Made by a program: the position numbers and the translations under genes. From Thermoflexales bacterium (GTDB lineage Bacteria; Chloroflexota; Anaerolineae; J036; Brachytrichaceae): 33,731 nucleotides of DNA. The DNA lies in assembly GCA_025056965.1 (NCBI GenBank), contig JANWVF010000007.1, positions 1 through 33,731 of the forward strand, in the 5' to 3' direction. The notes below the pieces were generated by a model. That model made no database searches, was not told the DNA's origin, and saw only the letters and a program-made list of their open reading frames with translations. Shown piece by piece: positions 1-13,148 of this stretch. Position 1 is the stretch's first letter; each line of letters begins with the position of its first letter.

Positions 1-1
1 T

Positions 2-40
2 GAAGAGCTGCGCGCGCTCACTCAGCGGCCGCTTATCTGA
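2..40 (+). other. Possible 3' tail of an upstream gene
   Basis: Reading from base 2, the frame gives EELRALTQRPLI followed by TGA at 38-40, which resembles the C-terminus of a protein encoded left of the window. The other two forward frames give less protein-like sequence. It is far too short to identify. Bases 41-155 hold no gene, no obvious Shine-Dalgarno and no convincing promoter. Confidence 0.2.
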
Positions 41-155
41 TCGGGGTTGAATCCAGATACCGATTTCAGGCTGACCGGGGGATTGTGATTTTTGGGGCGG
101 TGTTCCCTCCGCGTGACCGGCGCCTGTATTTGCGTTACCTATTGCATTCGTTTGT

Positions 156-2423
156 ATGGCTAAAAAGAAGAAAGAGACAGCGACCGTAGCATCCGACGAG
201 TCACAACTTGGCAAGACAACCGAAGCACAAGCTGAGTCGGGGACGTTGAAATCCAAACCCGCACGAAATTCGTCCTCGCGCCGCAGCAGTCCCACGAACA
301 AGGCGAATAAAACTACCGCTGCCGAGGCGAAGCCGCCGACCCCACCGCCATCCGATTACTTGTGGAAGCGCGTGGACCTACACATCCACACCCCTGCTTC
401 GCACGATTACGAGGAGCCGAATTGCAGCTATCTCGATATCCTCAAGCAAGCCGAGCGGCGCGGCCTGAGCATCATTGCCTTCACCGACCACAACACGGTG
501 AACGGTTACCGCAATATGATGAACGAGATCGAGCACCTGGAGTATCTGGAGAAGCTCGATCGAATTCGTCCGGAGGAGCTGGCCCGCTTAAACGAGTATC
601 GTCGCCTGCTGAAGAAGATCTTGGTGCTGCCGGGGTTTGAATTCACGGCGACCTTCGGCTTTCACATCTTGGGCATCTTCTCGCCGGATAAGCCGCTGCG
701 TGACATCGAACACATCCTCATAGATTTGCGCGTTCCGAGCCAGGCGTTGGACAAAGGATTGACCGAGGCCGGCGCTACCAGCGACGTGCTGCAAGCCTAT
801 GAGGCGATTGACGAAGCTGGCGGCATCGCCATTGCGGCGCACGCGAACTCCTCGAACGGCGTCGCTATGCGCGGGCGTGATTTCGGCGGCCAGACGCGCA
901 TTGCCTTCACCCAAGATCCGCATCTGCACGCCATTGAGTTCACCGACCTAGACCGCGGCCGTTACTCGAGCGCTCACCTGTTCACCGGCATCAAGTCGGA
1001 ATATCCGCGGCGCATGTTTGCGATCCAGGGCAGCGATGCGCACCGGCTGATCGGCTCGAAGGAGAATGCGAAGCGCCTGGGAGTAGGCGAGCGCGCCACA
1101 GAGATTCAACTCGATGAGGTCAGCTTCGAGGCGCTGCGCAACGTGTTCCTGAGTCAGGACTTCAGCCGCGTGCGCCCGGTCTTCGACGTATTGGACTTGC
1201 CGGAGGATGAACTGGTCAAGGCACGCGAGCGTGGCCCGAGCGCGAGCGTCGCCTTTCATCCGTCATTGCCCAAACGCGGCGACCGTTTCGCCGTGGTGCT
1301 GCGCGACATTTGCGCCATGGCCAACGGCGAGGGCGGCAGCATCTTCATCGGCTGCGACGCGAAATCCTCTAAAAAGGCGTCCGGCGTCTCCAACGCGCAG
1401 GACGTCGTGCAGAAGCTATCGCTGGAGATCGAAAAGCGCATCGCGCCGCGCTTGTTGCCCCCTCTGCACATCCGCAACGTGGACGGCGCCGATGTGCTGC
1501 AGATTCAAGTGCCGCGAGGTGAAGATGCGCCCTACGTGCTGGACGGGGATCGCTTCTTCGTCCGAGCGGATGCAGAAAGCCGCCTGGCAACGCGCGACGA
1601 GATCGTGGCAATTGCTCGGCGAGGCTACGAAAAGGCTCGCCCCCAGGAGCCACATCCGCCCGCCTCGTCCCAGCAGCCTGCGCGTCGCCCGCAGCATCCG
1701 CAGCAACAACAACCGCCGGAGCGGCGCCCCCAGGAACAGCGCAAGCCTCAACAGCAAGCGCCGCAGCAGGCGCCGCAGCGGCCACAGCCCGCTCAACAGA
1801 AGCAGCGCCCAACCCAGCCAAGCCAGCCGCCTGCCAAGCCACAACCCCAACAGCCGCCGGCGCAACACGAGCGCCAGGAGAAGCCCAAGGCAGCCGAGCC
1901 GGAAGTGGTGGCGACCGCAGCCCATCCGCCGACGACGGAGAACGGCAGTGTGTTGCCCCCCGGCACACCGAAGACCGGCGTTCAGGTGCTCTCCATGGAA
2001 GAGCGCAACGGCGTGGTCTATTTCACAGTGCGCGACCTGCGCAACAATTCGATCATCCGCAACGTGACGATGAAGAGCGCGCGCGATCTGTGGCACTATG
2101 CCATCACCCAGTTCGCCGATCATCCGAGCGGGCCGGAAGACATCGAGTGGCAAGGCGATCGAGCCGTGCTTGCGCGCGAGATGCGCGCGGGCAAAATGCG
2201 CTCCGATCTGGCGATGCGCGATGCCAACGGCAAGGTCGTGGTGTTCTACGGCGTAACCGATGACGGCCTCGACGAACGTTGGCGCGAGCTGATCGCGGCC
2301 TTTGGCGCTCGCAACGGCATGGCCGCGCAATCGCCGGCTCCGCCGGCTGACGGCGCGCCTCCGGCCTCGCCGGAGCAAACCGAGGCCCAGGCGTCTCAAG
2401 CGACGGAAGAGATGGCAGCGTAA
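156..2423 (+). CDS. PHP-domain phosphoesterase fused to an AlbA_2 (schlafen-type) domain
   Basis: 755 aa, probably cytosolic, with no signal peptide. Residues 1-70 are a Lys/Ser/Thr/Pro-rich low-complexity tail. A PHP metal-dependent phosphoesterase domain follows (about 72-345), with likely metal ligands His76 and His78 (DLHIHT), Asp111-His112 (FTDHN), Glu162 (GFEFT), His229 (AAHANS), Asp294 and His296 (GSDAH). Residues about 365-496 match the AlbA_2 pattern: an 'AMANGEGGSIFIGCD' core and a later FFVRADAESRLA segment. A Pro/Gln-rich linker spans about 497-620. About 110 further residues form a folded-looking C-terminal domain I do not recognise. PHP domains act as phosphatases or nucleases, and AlbA_2 domains occur in nucleic-acid-related proteins, so a nucleic-acid role is an inference; the substrate is unknown. 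No Shine-Dalgarno precedes the ATG at 156. Confidence 0.8.
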   Translation: MAKKKKETATVASDESQLGKTTEAQAESGTLKSKPARNSSSRRSSPTNKANKTTAAEAKPPTPPPSDYLWKRVDLHIHTPASHDYEEPNCSYLDILKQAERRGLSIIAFTDHNTVNGYRNMMNEIEHLEYLEKLDRIRPEELARLNEYRRLLKKILVLPGFEFTATFGFHILGIFSPDKPLRDIEHILIDLRVPSQALDKGLTEAGATSDVLQAYEAIDEAGGIAIAAHANSSNGVAMRGRDFGGQTRIAFTQDPHLHAIEFTDLDRGRYSSAHLFTGIKSEYPRRMFAIQGSDAHRLIGSKENAKRLGVGERATEIQLDEVSFEALRNVFLSQDFSRVRPVFDVLDLPEDELVKARERGPSASVAFHPSLPKRGDRFAVVLRDICAMANGEGGSIFIGCDAKSSKKASGVSNAQDVVQKLSLEIEKRIAPRLLPPLHIRNVDGADVLQIQVPRGEDAPYVLDGDRFFVRADAESRLATRDEIVAIARRGYEKARPQEPHPPASSQQPARRPQHPQQQQPPERRPQEQRKPQQQAPQQAPQRPQPAQQKQRPTQPSQPPAKPQPQQPPAQHERQEKPKAAEPEVVATAAHPPTTENGSVLPPGTPKTGVQVLSMEERNGVVYFTVRDLRNNSIIRNVTMKSARDLWHYAITQFADHPSGPEDIEWQGDRAVLAREMRAGKMRSDLAMRDANGKVVVFYGVTDDGLDERWRELIAAFGARNGMAAQSPAPPADGAPPASPEQTEAQASQATEEMAA

Positions 2424-2502
2424 GCGTTTGCTTAGCTGCACTCAAACACTCCCTTAGTCGCCTAGCCGCCCGGCGAAGGGAAGCTGATTCAAGGCGGGCT
2501 TC

Positions 2503-2544
2503 GCTAACGCAACGCTAACGCGATGCCGTTATACGTCTAACGGC
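2503..2544. promoter_or_regulatory. Repeat cluster upstream of dnaK
   Basis: GCTAACGC occurs twice as a direct repeat (2503-2510 and 2514-2521). It is followed by a perfect 7-bp inverted repeat, GCCGTTA (2525-2531) and TAACGGC (2538-2544), with a 6-base loop. The cluster lies 85-125 bp before the dnaK ATG, where a heat-shock operator or promoter would be expected. It is not a CIRCE element. The rest of the 204-bp gap (2424-2627) holds no gene. Confidence 0.4.
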
Positions 2545-2627
2545 GTAAGCATAGGGTGTAAAGCGTCTCAAACTGAGCAACGTTCACGCAATCATTGCGA
2601 AGGCAGGTATTGAGTGGAGGAAGCAAA

Positions 2628-4514
2628 ATGGCAAAGATCGTTGGCATTGACCTGGGCACCACCAACAGCGTGGTGGCCGTGCTGGAGGGCGGCAGCCCGA
2701 CCGTGATTCCCACGGCGGAAGGCGGCAACCTGGTGCCGTCGGTTGTCGCTTTCAAGAAAGACGGCGAGCGCCTCGTCGGCCAAGCGGCCAAGCGCCAAGC
2801 CGTCGTGAACCCGGAGAACACGATTTTCTCGATCAAGCGTTTCATCGGGCGCCGGTTCGACGAAGTGGAGGGCGAGCGCAAGCGCGTGCCTTATCAGGTG
2901 GTGCAAGGACCGAAGGGCGACGCGCAGGTGAAGATTCCGAACACGAACAAAACCTATACGCCGCAAGAGATCAGCGCGATGGTGTTGGCTAAGCTGAAGG
3001 CCGACGCCGAGGCGTATTTGGGCGAGCCAGTAACTAAGGCTGTCATCACCGTGCCGGCCTACTTCAACGACTCGCAGCGCCAGGCGACTAAGGACGCAGG
3101 TCAGATCGCCGGCCTAGAGGTGTTGAGGATCATCAACGAGCCGACCGCGGCCGCGCTGGCGTATGGCCTCGACAAGAAGAAGGACGAGACCATCCTCGTC
3201 TTCGACCTAGGTGGCGGCACGTTCGACGTCTCGATTCTCGAAGTCGGCGATGGTGTGGTGGAAGTTAAGGCCACCAGCGGTGACACGCACCTAGGCGGCG
3301 ACGACTGGGACGCGGTGATCATGGACTGGATGATCGCCGAATTCAAGAAGGAGCAGGGCATTGACCTGCGCGGTGACCGACAGGCCCTGCAACGGCTGAA
3401 GGAAGCGGCGGAGAAGGCCAAGATCGAACTCTCCTCGATGATGGAGACCGAAATCAACCTGCCGTACATCACCGCCGATCAGACCGGTCCGAAGCACCTG
3501 CTGATGAAGCTCACCCGCGCTAAGTTCGAGCAACTGAGCGAGGGCTTGGTGAAGCGCCTGCGCGGCCCGGTTGAGCAAGCGCTCAGGGACGCCAACCTGA
3601 AAGTGAGCGACATTGATGAGGTGGTGCTGGTCGGCGGCGCGACGCGCATGCCGATGGTGCAGGCGCTGGTCCGAGAGATGACCGGCGGCAAGGAGCCGAA
3701 CAAGAGCGTCAACCCAGACGAGGTCGTGGCCATCGGCGCAGCCGTGCAGGCCGGCGTGCTGGCGGGTGAGGTGAAGGATGTGTTGCTGCTCGACGTCACC
3801 CCCCTGAGCCTGGGTGTGGAGACGCTCGGCGGCGTAATGACCGTGCTGATCCCGCGCAACACCACGATTCCAGTTCGCAAGAGCGAGATCTTCAGCACGG
3901 CAGAAGACAACCAGAGCGCAGTGGATATCCGCGTGTTCCAAGGCGAGCGCCCGATGGCCGCCGACAACATGCTGCTCGGCCAGTTCCGGCTAGAGGGTAT
4001 CCCACCCGCGCCGCGCGGCATGCCGCAGATTGAGGTGACGTTCGACATTGACGCGAACGGCATCCTGAACGTCAGCGCCAAGGATAAGGCGACCGGCCGC
4101 GAGCAGCGCATCAGCATCACGGCCAGCACCAACCTGAGCAAGCAGGACATCGAGCGCATGGTGCAGGAGGCGCAGCGCAACGCTGCGGCCGACGCCAAGC
4201 GCAAGGAGCTCGCCGAGGCGCGCAACGCCGGCGACCAAGTGCTCTATCAAGCCGAGAAAGCGCTGCGCGACCTGGGTGACAAGGTCAGCGGCGCCGATCG
4301 CGCCGAGGCCGAAGGCAAGATGAACGACTTGCGCGACGCGCTGAAGACCGATGACATCAATCGAATCAGGCGGGCCAGCGAGTCGTTGCAAGCGACGATG
4401 TCGCGCATCGGCCAGAGCGCTTATGCGTCTCAGCCTGGCGCCAGCAACGCGACGTCCGCGGGCAACGGCAAAGGCGATGAGGGCGTGGTCGAGGGCGAGT
4501 ATCGTTCGGTGTAA
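2628..4514 (+). CDS. dnaK: Hsp70 chaperone DnaK
   Basis: 628 aa, normal for DnaK. It is the cytosolic ATP-dependent chaperone that binds exposed hydrophobic segments with DnaJ and GrpE. The nucleotide-binding domain starts with GIDLGTTNS and carries [17 protein letters not shown] and [10 protein letters not shown]. The substrate-binding domain includes [18 protein letters not shown] and [19 protein letters not shown], followed by a helical lid. The C-terminus ends [10 protein letters not shown]. The ATG at 2628 is chosen because GGAGGAA (2616-2622) sits 5 nt before it and the protein then begins [10 protein letters not shown] as usual. An in-frame ATG at 2595 would add 11 atypical residues. 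No grpE or dnaJ is adjacent: a terminator follows and the next gene is a dGTPase, so dnaK appears monocistronic here. Confidence 0.97.
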   Translation: MAKIVGIDLGTTNSVVAVLEGGSPTVIPTAEGGNLVPSVVAFKKDGERLVGQAAKRQAVVNPENTIFSIKRFIGRRFDEVEGERKRVPYQVVQGPKGDAQVKIPNTNKTYTPQEISAMVLAKLKADAEAYLGEPVTKAVITVPAYFNDSQRQATKDAGQIAGLEVLRIINEPTAAALAYGLDKKKDETILVFDLGGGTFDVSILEVGDGVVEVKATSGDTHLGGDDWDAVIMDWMIAEFKKEQGIDLRGDRQALQRLKEAAEKAKIELSSMMETEINLPYITADQTGPKHLLMKLTRAKFEQLSEGLVKRLRGPVEQALRDANLKVSDIDEVVLVGGATRMPMVQALVREMTGGKEPNKSVNPDEVVAIGAAVQAGVLAGEVKDVLLLDVTPLSLGVETLGGVMTVLIPRNTTIPVRKSEIFSTAEDNQSAVDIRVFQGERPMAADNMLLGQFRLEGIPPAPRGMPQIEVTFDIDANGILNVSAKDKATGREQRISITASTNLSKQDIERMVQEAQRNAAADAKRKELAEARNAGDQVLYQAEKALRDLGDKVSGADRAEAEGKMNDLRDALKTDDINRIRRASESLQATMSRIGQSAYASQPGASNATSAGNGKGDEGVVEGEYRSV

Positions 4515-4523
4515 GCCGCCTTC

Positions 4524-4558
4524 AACCCTCACAGGGCAGTGCCCTGTGAGGGTTTTTT
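4524..4558 (+). terminator. Rho-independent terminator of dnaK
   Basis: A perfect 15-base inverted repeat (4524-4538 and 4540-4554; core CCCTCACAGGGC/GCCCTGTGAGGG) runs into a six-T tract (4553-4558), 9 nt after the dnaK stop codon. It is the only classical hairpin-plus-T-tract terminator I found in the window. It ends only 9 bp before the next start codon. Confidence 0.93.
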
Positions 4559-4567
4559 GTTTGCCCC

Positions 4568-5728
4568 ATGCGAACGCGTGAAGAGCTCGAGCGCATCGAG
4601 GGTTTGACGCTCGCGCCATACGCCATGCGGAGCGCGGCGTCGCGCGGCCGGCAATATCCCGAGCCGGAAGCGCGCTACCGCACCGCCTTCCAGCGCGATC
4701 GCGAGCGCATCTTGCACACGACCGCCTTCCGCCGCTTGCAGGGCAAGACGCAGGTCTTCGTGGTGACCGAGGGCGATTACTACCGCACACGCATCACGCA
4801 CACGTTGGAAGTCGCGCAGATCGGCCGCACCGTCGCGCGCGCGCTCGGCGCAAACGAGGATCTGGTCGAGGGCATCTGCCTGGCGCACGACCTCGGCCAT
4901 CCGCCCTTCGGCCATTCCGGCGAGCGCGCCCTGAACGCGCTAATGGCTGCCGAGGGCGGATTCAATCACAACCGTCAGAGCTTTCGCATTATTACCGAGC
5001 TGGAGCGCCGCTATCCCGACTTTCCCGGCCTCAACCTCACGCTCGAATTCCGCGAGGGCATCCTCAAGCACAATGCCGACGTTCAGCCGACGGCCGCGCC
5101 GCCGGATTACTGGCCCGAGCTACGGGGCACGCTCGAGGCGCAAATCGCCGCCGTCGTGGACGAGCTGGCCTACAACGCCCATGACCTGGACGATGCGCTG
5201 CACGCCGGGCTGATCGGCGAAGCCGACGTGCGCGAGCTCTCATGGTGGCGGCGCGCGAGCGAGGCGGCGCGCGTGAAGTGTGATGCGGTCCTCACCGACA
5301 TCCAGCGGCACTGCGTCATCCGTCGGCTGATTGATTTGCTCGTCACCGACTTGTTGGCGGAGAGCGCGCAGCGCATCCAGGTGATGCAGGATTACCATCG
5401 TGGCAACGCGAGCGTAGACGATGTGCGGCGCTGGCCAGAGCTGCTCATCGGTTATCCGCCCGAGACGCAGAGGATGAACCAGGAACTGAAGGGCTTCCTA
5501 TACGAGCGCGTATATTGCCACCCGCGCGTCTTGCAAATGGCCAAGCAAGCCGAGCAGGTTGTTGACGAACTCTTTCGGGCATACATGAAGGAGCCGCGCA
5601 TGATGTCCGAAGGTGCGCGTCGGCAGATGGCGCAGCTGCCGTTGAGCCGAGTCGTATGTGACTACATCGCCGGCATGACCGACCGATTCGCTCTTGCCGA
5701 ACGCGCGCGTTTGCTCGGTTCGGGGTGA
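4568..5728 (+). CDS. dgt: dGTPase-like HD-domain deoxynucleoside triphosphate triphosphohydrolase
   Basis: 386 aa, typical of the dGTPase-like (class 2) family, which cleaves dNTPs to deoxynucleoside plus triphosphate and helps balance dNTP pools. The N-terminal signature APYAMRSAASRGRQYPEPE is followed by a TAFQRDRERILHTTAFRRLQ block. HD-domain metal ligands are visible as His78 (RITHTLEVAQIGR), His107-Asp108 (CLAHDLGHPPFGHSGE) and an Asp in AYNAHDLDD (about 202-209). The ATG at 4568 gives the usual family N-terminus. No Shine-Dalgarno is visible, and the start lies 9 bp after the T-tract of the dnaK terminator, so its promoter is unclear. It converges on metH with 39 bp between stop codons. 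The exact nucleotide specificity cannot be read from sequence. Confidence 0.9.
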   Translation: MRTREELERIEGLTLAPYAMRSAASRGRQYPEPEARYRTAFQRDRERILHTTAFRRLQGKTQVFVVTEGDYYRTRITHTLEVAQIGRTVARALGANEDLVEGICLAHDLGHPPFGHSGERALNALMAAEGGFNHNRQSFRIITELERRYPDFPGLNLTLEFREGILKHNADVQPTAAPPDYWPELRGTLEAQIAAVVDELAYNAHDLDDALHAGLIGEADVRELSWWRRASEAARVKCDAVLTDIQRHCVIRRLIDLLVTDLLAESAQRIQVMQDYHRGNASVDDVRRWPELLIGYPPETQRMNQELKGFLYERVYCHPRVLQMAKQAEQVVDELFRAYMKEPRMMSEGARRQMAQLPLSRVVCDYIAGMTDRFALAERARLLGSG

Positions 5729-5767
5729 TGTCGCCCCGGCCGACGCCGCGACGTCGAAATAGCCAGC

Positions 5768-9691
<3,924 letters not shown>

Positions 9692-9789
9692 GACATTACA
9701 TTCTATCTAGGTTCATCGGTGAGGTAGCAGATGGGCATGCTTGTAGCGTTGCGGGGAGTTAAGGTCATTACAGGCGCTGCCCTGCGCGC

Positions 9790-11574
9790 ATGGTAAATTC
9801 AGGCGTCGTCGTGGTCGAAGAACTCACTCCGCCGGCGGCATCGCCCCGCGCGCTGCGGCATGCGCGCTTGGGCGTTGCCGCCTCATCGCTCGCGATCGCA
9901 GCCTTGGGGCTCGTAGTAGTCATCTTCATCGGCTACTTCGTCGTTTATTTGGTCTACGCGCGTGCGCTGTTCGCCTTCCCGTTCGATTATGACCAGGGCG
10001 AAGGCTTTGAGCTCTACGACGCAGTTCGCCTGGCGCGCGGCGAGGGCATCTATCTGGATAACGCGCAATTCCCGTTTTACTCCTCGAATTACCCGCCGGT
10101 CTACCGTCTGCTGCTCGTGCCGCTGGTGGCGCTGTTTGGGCCTCACCTGTGGGTAGGGCGCGCGCTGGCGTTCGCCTCATCGTTGGTGATCGGCGCGCTG
10201 ATCTTCCTGGCCGCGCGCCGGCTCTGGCAGCCGGACGAGGCGCAGGCCGCAAGTTCGCGCTTTGGCCTCTTGCGCTTCCTCATCCCGCTGCTGGCCGGGC
10301 TGGCGTTTTTCGCGGCGAACTATGTGTATCAGATCGGGCCGCTGGCGCGCGCTCACCTGCCGATGGTGATGTTTGCCTGCGCCGGCATCTTCTGCCTAGA
10401 CCTCGCGCTGGACGCAAGGCATGGCACACCAAACGCAGCGCGCGCGGCACTCGGCGTTGGGCTGCTCCTCGTCGCCGGTTTCACCAAGCTCCAGGCCGTA
10501 GACGCGCTGACCGCCGGCTTCGCCTACCTGCTATTCCGCCACCCGAGATGGTTCGCCGTGGCGCTCGCCACCAGCGCACTGGTTACCGGCGCGCTCGTGC
10601 TGACGCTGAACACGACGACGAACGGGCAGTTCTGGTTGAACGTCGTGCTGGCCAACGTGAACGAATATGACATCACCGTCACCTGGCAGACCTATGGGCA
10701 GTGGCTGCGGCTCCAGGGCGTCTTGATCGCGTGCAGCGCCCTCTACGTCATCTGGGATCTCATCGCGGCAGCCCGCGCGCGTTCGCTCCAACCAATCACG
10801 ATCTGGTCGCTCTACTTTCTTACCGGCAGCGCCATGGGCATGCTGACCGGCAAGTGGGGCGCAGGGCCGGCCTACCTCGTCGCCGCGATCGCGGCTTCAT
10901 GCGTGTGCACGGCCGGCTTGATCGCGCGGATCGCGTTCTGCGCATCGCGCGCCCTGCGCCAGGCGTCACAGGGCGTGCACGGTGCGACGGGCGACGCACT
11001 CGGCAGCCGAGCGTATATCCCGGCTCTGGCCGCGTTCTTGGCTGCCTTGGTCTTCTTCTGGCAAGCTACGCTCAACGTGCACCTGCCGACGCGTGGGCGC
11101 GTCTTCGGGACGATCGCGCAGCTGATTGGAGTCAGCGACTCGCCGTCGTCCTATCCGCCCTATCCGTATTACGACTCGGCCGGCTTCACCCAGCTCGGCC
11201 ACCTGCTCGACCCAGCCGACGCAGCCAACGGTTGGGCCATGGTGGAGATGATCCGCGACGTGGAGGGGCCGGTGTGGAGCGAAGAAGCGATGCTCACCCT
11301 GCTAGCCGGCAAGGACGTGGTGACCAACCCGACCCAGTTGCTCAACCTCTCCAAGAGCGGCATGCTCGATACGTCGCGCATGATTGCGATGATCGAGCAG
11401 CGCGCTTTCGGCGCGGTGATCTTCCGCGCCCTGTTCTATCCCGACGACGTCAAAGAGGCGATCTTCCGCAACTACTACTGGGCGCGCAACTTCAAGATGA
11501 ACGGGTTCGACTACTGGGTGTTGCTGCCGGTGCAGCCGCCGGACGAGCGGTCATCGGGCGCGGCGAGCGAGTAG
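9790..11574 (+). CDS. Polytopic membrane protein, probable GT-C (family 39-like) glycosyltransferase
   Basis: 594 aa with many hydrophobic helices. The first (about 28-55) is followed by an outside loop containing FPFDYDQGEGFELYDAVRLARGEGIY and then SSNYPPVYRLLLVP. An acidic residue after the first helix and a Y-P-P segment are typical of GT-C glycosyltransferases of the ArnT/GT39 type, which move sugars from polyprenyl-phosphate donors outside the membrane. Further helices run to about residue 430, and a soluble C-terminal part of about 160 residues ends in DYWVLLPVQPP. Donor and acceptor cannot be inferred. Codons and length look intact. The gene is divergent from metH, and scpA begins 6 nt after its stop, so the two probably share a transcript. 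No Shine-Dalgarno is seen before the ATG. Confidence 0.7.
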   Translation: MVNSGVVVVEELTPPAASPRALRHARLGVAASSLAIAALGLVVVIFIGYFVVYLVYARALFAFPFDYDQGEGFELYDAVRLARGEGIYLDNAQFPFYSSNYPPVYRLLLVPLVALFGPHLWVGRALAFASSLVIGALIFLAARRLWQPDEAQAASSRFGLLRFLIPLLAGLAFFAANYVYQIGPLARAHLPMVMFACAGIFCLDLALDARHGTPNAARAALGVGLLLVAGFTKLQAVDALTAGFAYLLFRHPRWFAVALATSALVTGALVLTLNTTTNGQFWLNVVLANVNEYDITVTWQTYGQWLRLQGVLIACSALYVIWDLIAAARARSLQPITIWSLYFLTGSAMGMLTGKWGAGPAYLVAAIAASCVCTAGLIARIAFCASRALRQASQGVHGATGDALGSRAYIPALAAFLAALVFFWQATLNVHLPTRGRVFGTIAQLIGVSDSPSSYPPYPYYDSAGFTQLGHLLDPADAANGWAMVEMIRDVEGPVWSEEAMLTLLAGKDVVTNPTQLLNLSKSGMLDTSRMIAMIEQRAFGAVIFRALFYPDDVKEAIFRNYYWARNFKMNGFDYWVLLPVQPPDERSSGAASE

Positions 11575-11580
11575 AGGGCG

Positions 11581-12435
11581 ATGGCGGAGATACCCCAGCA
11601 GGCGCATACCACACCCGACCGCACGCCCCAAGGCGCAGGGAGCGCGCCGGGAGATGCGCCCTTCTCCATCCATCTGCCGGTCTACGAAGGTCCGCTCGAT
11701 GTGCTGTTGCGGTTGATCGAAGAGCGACGGCTAGAGATCACGGAGGTCTCGTTGGCGGCCATCGCCGATCAGTTCATCGCCTACATGTCCGGCATGCCGC
11801 GGCGCGATCCGCGCACCCTCGCCCATTTCATCTGGGTGGCCGCCCGGCTGATCCTCATCAAAAGCCGCGCCCTGCTGCCACAGGTCGTCGCCTCCCCGGA
11901 AGAGCAAGAGGAGACGGACGACCTGGTACACCAACTGCGCGCCTACCAACTCTACAAACACGCTGCCCAGATCTTGAAGGCGCGCGAGCAGCAGGGCCTG
12001 CGCGCCTATCCGGTGCAGCCGCCGCCCCTCCCCCACCCGCAGTCGAAGAAGCTGCCGTTGGACAACGTCACGCTGGAAGCGCTCGCCAACGCCATGCAGC
12101 GCGTCGTCAACCGCTGGCTGCCGCCGCCGGTCGCCGACGAGATGATCTCGCGGCTGACGCTCACCGTGAACGACTGCATGGATCGCATCCGCGCCGCCGT
12201 CCAAGCGCGGCAGCGCGTGACCTTCACCGATATGCTGGAGGGCGTGAACACGCGCGTCGAGGTCGTGGTGATGCTGCTGGCGCTGCTGGAGTTGCTCAGG
12301 CGGTATTTTGTGCGCTGCTATCAGGAGACGTTATTCGGCGAGATCATCATCGAGCACTTCCCCGAGGCAGAGCGACCGCCGGCCGACGAGCGCCCGACGC
12401 CGCCGGAAGGGGGAGAAGAGGAGCCGGGCGATTGA
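11581..12435 (+). CDS. scpA: Segregation and condensation protein A (ScpA kleisin)
   Basis: 284 aa, typical length. ScpA is the kleisin that closes the SMC ring with ScpB and compacts and segregates the chromosome. After a 27-residue polar lead comes the diagnostic FSIHLPVYEGPLDVLLRLIEERRLEITEVSLAAIADQFI block (about 28-66), which binds SMC. It is followed by AHFIWVAARLILIKSRALLP and a C-terminal winged-helix segment (about 215-265: VTFTDMLEG, VVVMLLALLELLRR). The tail is acidic. The usual partner gene scpB is not in this window. The upstream neighbour is the membrane glycosyltransferase-like gene, 6 nt away. Downstream it converges on the HAD gene with one base between stop codons. Confidence 0.95.
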   Translation: MAEIPQQAHTTPDRTPQGAGSAPGDAPFSIHLPVYEGPLDVLLRLIEERRLEITEVSLAAIADQFIAYMSGMPRRDPRTLAHFIWVAARLILIKSRALLPQVVASPEEQEETDDLVHQLRAYQLYKHAAQILKAREQQGLRAYPVQPPPLPHPQSKKLPLDNVTLEALANAMQRVVNRWLPPPVADEMISRLTLTVNDCMDRIRAAVQARQRVTFTDMLEGVNTRVEVVVMLLALLELLRRYFVRCYQETLFGEIIIEHFPEAERPPADERPTPPEGGEEEPGD

Positions 12436-12436
12436 G

Positions 12437-13141
12437 CTACGCGCAGCGCGCGATCAGCCGATCGAACGCATCGTCGTCCAGCGCATCCAATGAGGCGACG
12501 ACGACATCGGCATCCAGATGGTCGTGGGTGGACGTGACGCCGATGCAGCGCATGCCGGCGCGCCGCGCGCCTTCGAGGCCGGCTGGCGCATCCTCGATCA
12601 CCACACAACACCTCGGCGGCACCCCCACGCGCTCCGCCGAGACGAGGTAAACCTGCGGGTCGGGCTTGCCGCGGGTAACGTCCTCAGCTGAAGTGATCGC
12701 GTCGAAGAAGCGCCCGATGCCCAAAGCTTCGAGGACGACATCCACGTTGGCGCGCGGCGCAGCCGAAGCGACGGCTTGTCGCCAGCCAGCCTCGTGCAGC
12801 GCCTTCAACCAGCGCAGGACGCCGGGCAACGGCGCGATGCCGCGCTCCTGCACGAACCGGCGATATAGCGCCTCCTTCACAGTCGCGATGCGCGCCACCT
12901 CGGCATCGGGCAAGTCCGCTCCGAAGATGCGGCGCAAGATGGTGTCGTTGCGCTGGCCGAAGGTGGCGCGAAATTCATCGAGGCGGAGGTCGTAGCCTTC
13001 GCGTGCCAGCGCCTCGCGCCAAGCAGCGTAATGATAGTCGGCCGAGTCCACCAGCACGCCGTCCATGTCCCAAAGCGCCGCCCGGCGCGCGCCCGAGGGC
13101 GAGATGCGTGCGGCGTCGCTCGTCGAGCGTTCGTGCGACAT
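12437..13141 (-). CDS. HAD-superfamily phosphatase / beta-phosphoglucomutase-like protein
   Basis: 234 aa. HAD hydrolases use an aspartyl-phosphate intermediate. Motif I is DMDGVLVDS with Asp25 as nucleophile and Asp27 as acid/base. Motif II is the Ser of VASAAPRANVD, motif III the Lys of TRGKPDPQVYL, and motif IV the Asp of VVIEDAPAGLEGARRAGM. The helical cap between motifs I and II marks subfamily I, which includes beta-phosphoglucomutases and sugar-phosphate or phosphoglycolate phosphatases. The substrate cannot be assigned. It starts 7 nt after the lspA stop on the same strand and so looks like the last gene of the ileS operon. No Shine-Dalgarno is obvious, so translational coupling to lspA is likely. 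Confidence 0.85.
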   Translation of the reverse strand: MSHERSTSDAARISPSGARRAALWDMDGVLVDSADYHYAAWREALAREGYDLRLDEFRATFGQRNDTILRRIFGADLPDAEVARIATVKEALYRRFVQERGIAPLPGVLRWLKALHEAGWRQAVASAAPRANVDVVLEALGIGRFFDAITSAEDVTRGKPDPQVYLVSAERVGVPPRCCVVIEDAPAGLEGARRAGMRCIGVTSTHDHLDADVVVASLDALDDDAFDRLIARCA

Positions 13142-13148
13142 GCGAGGT

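Noticed and set aside
1416-2441. Antisense frame over the PHP gene's Pro/Gln linker
   Set aside because: Leu/Arg-rich translation of a repetitive GC-rich linker; no start context and no family signature.
2424-2627. CIRCE/HrcA element before dnaK
   Set aside because: No TTAGCACTC-N9-GAGTGCTAA or close variant is present; the repeats found are different.
9692-9789. Cobalamin riboswitch before metH
   Set aside because: The gap is 98 bp, shared with a divergent gene, and no B12-box-like sequence is seen. A full cobalamin riboswitch needs more space.
10701-12650. A 649-codon frame across the membrane protein and scpA
   Set aside because: Its translation is Arg/Ala/Pro-rich without recognisable motifs and runs over two well-supported genes in another frame.
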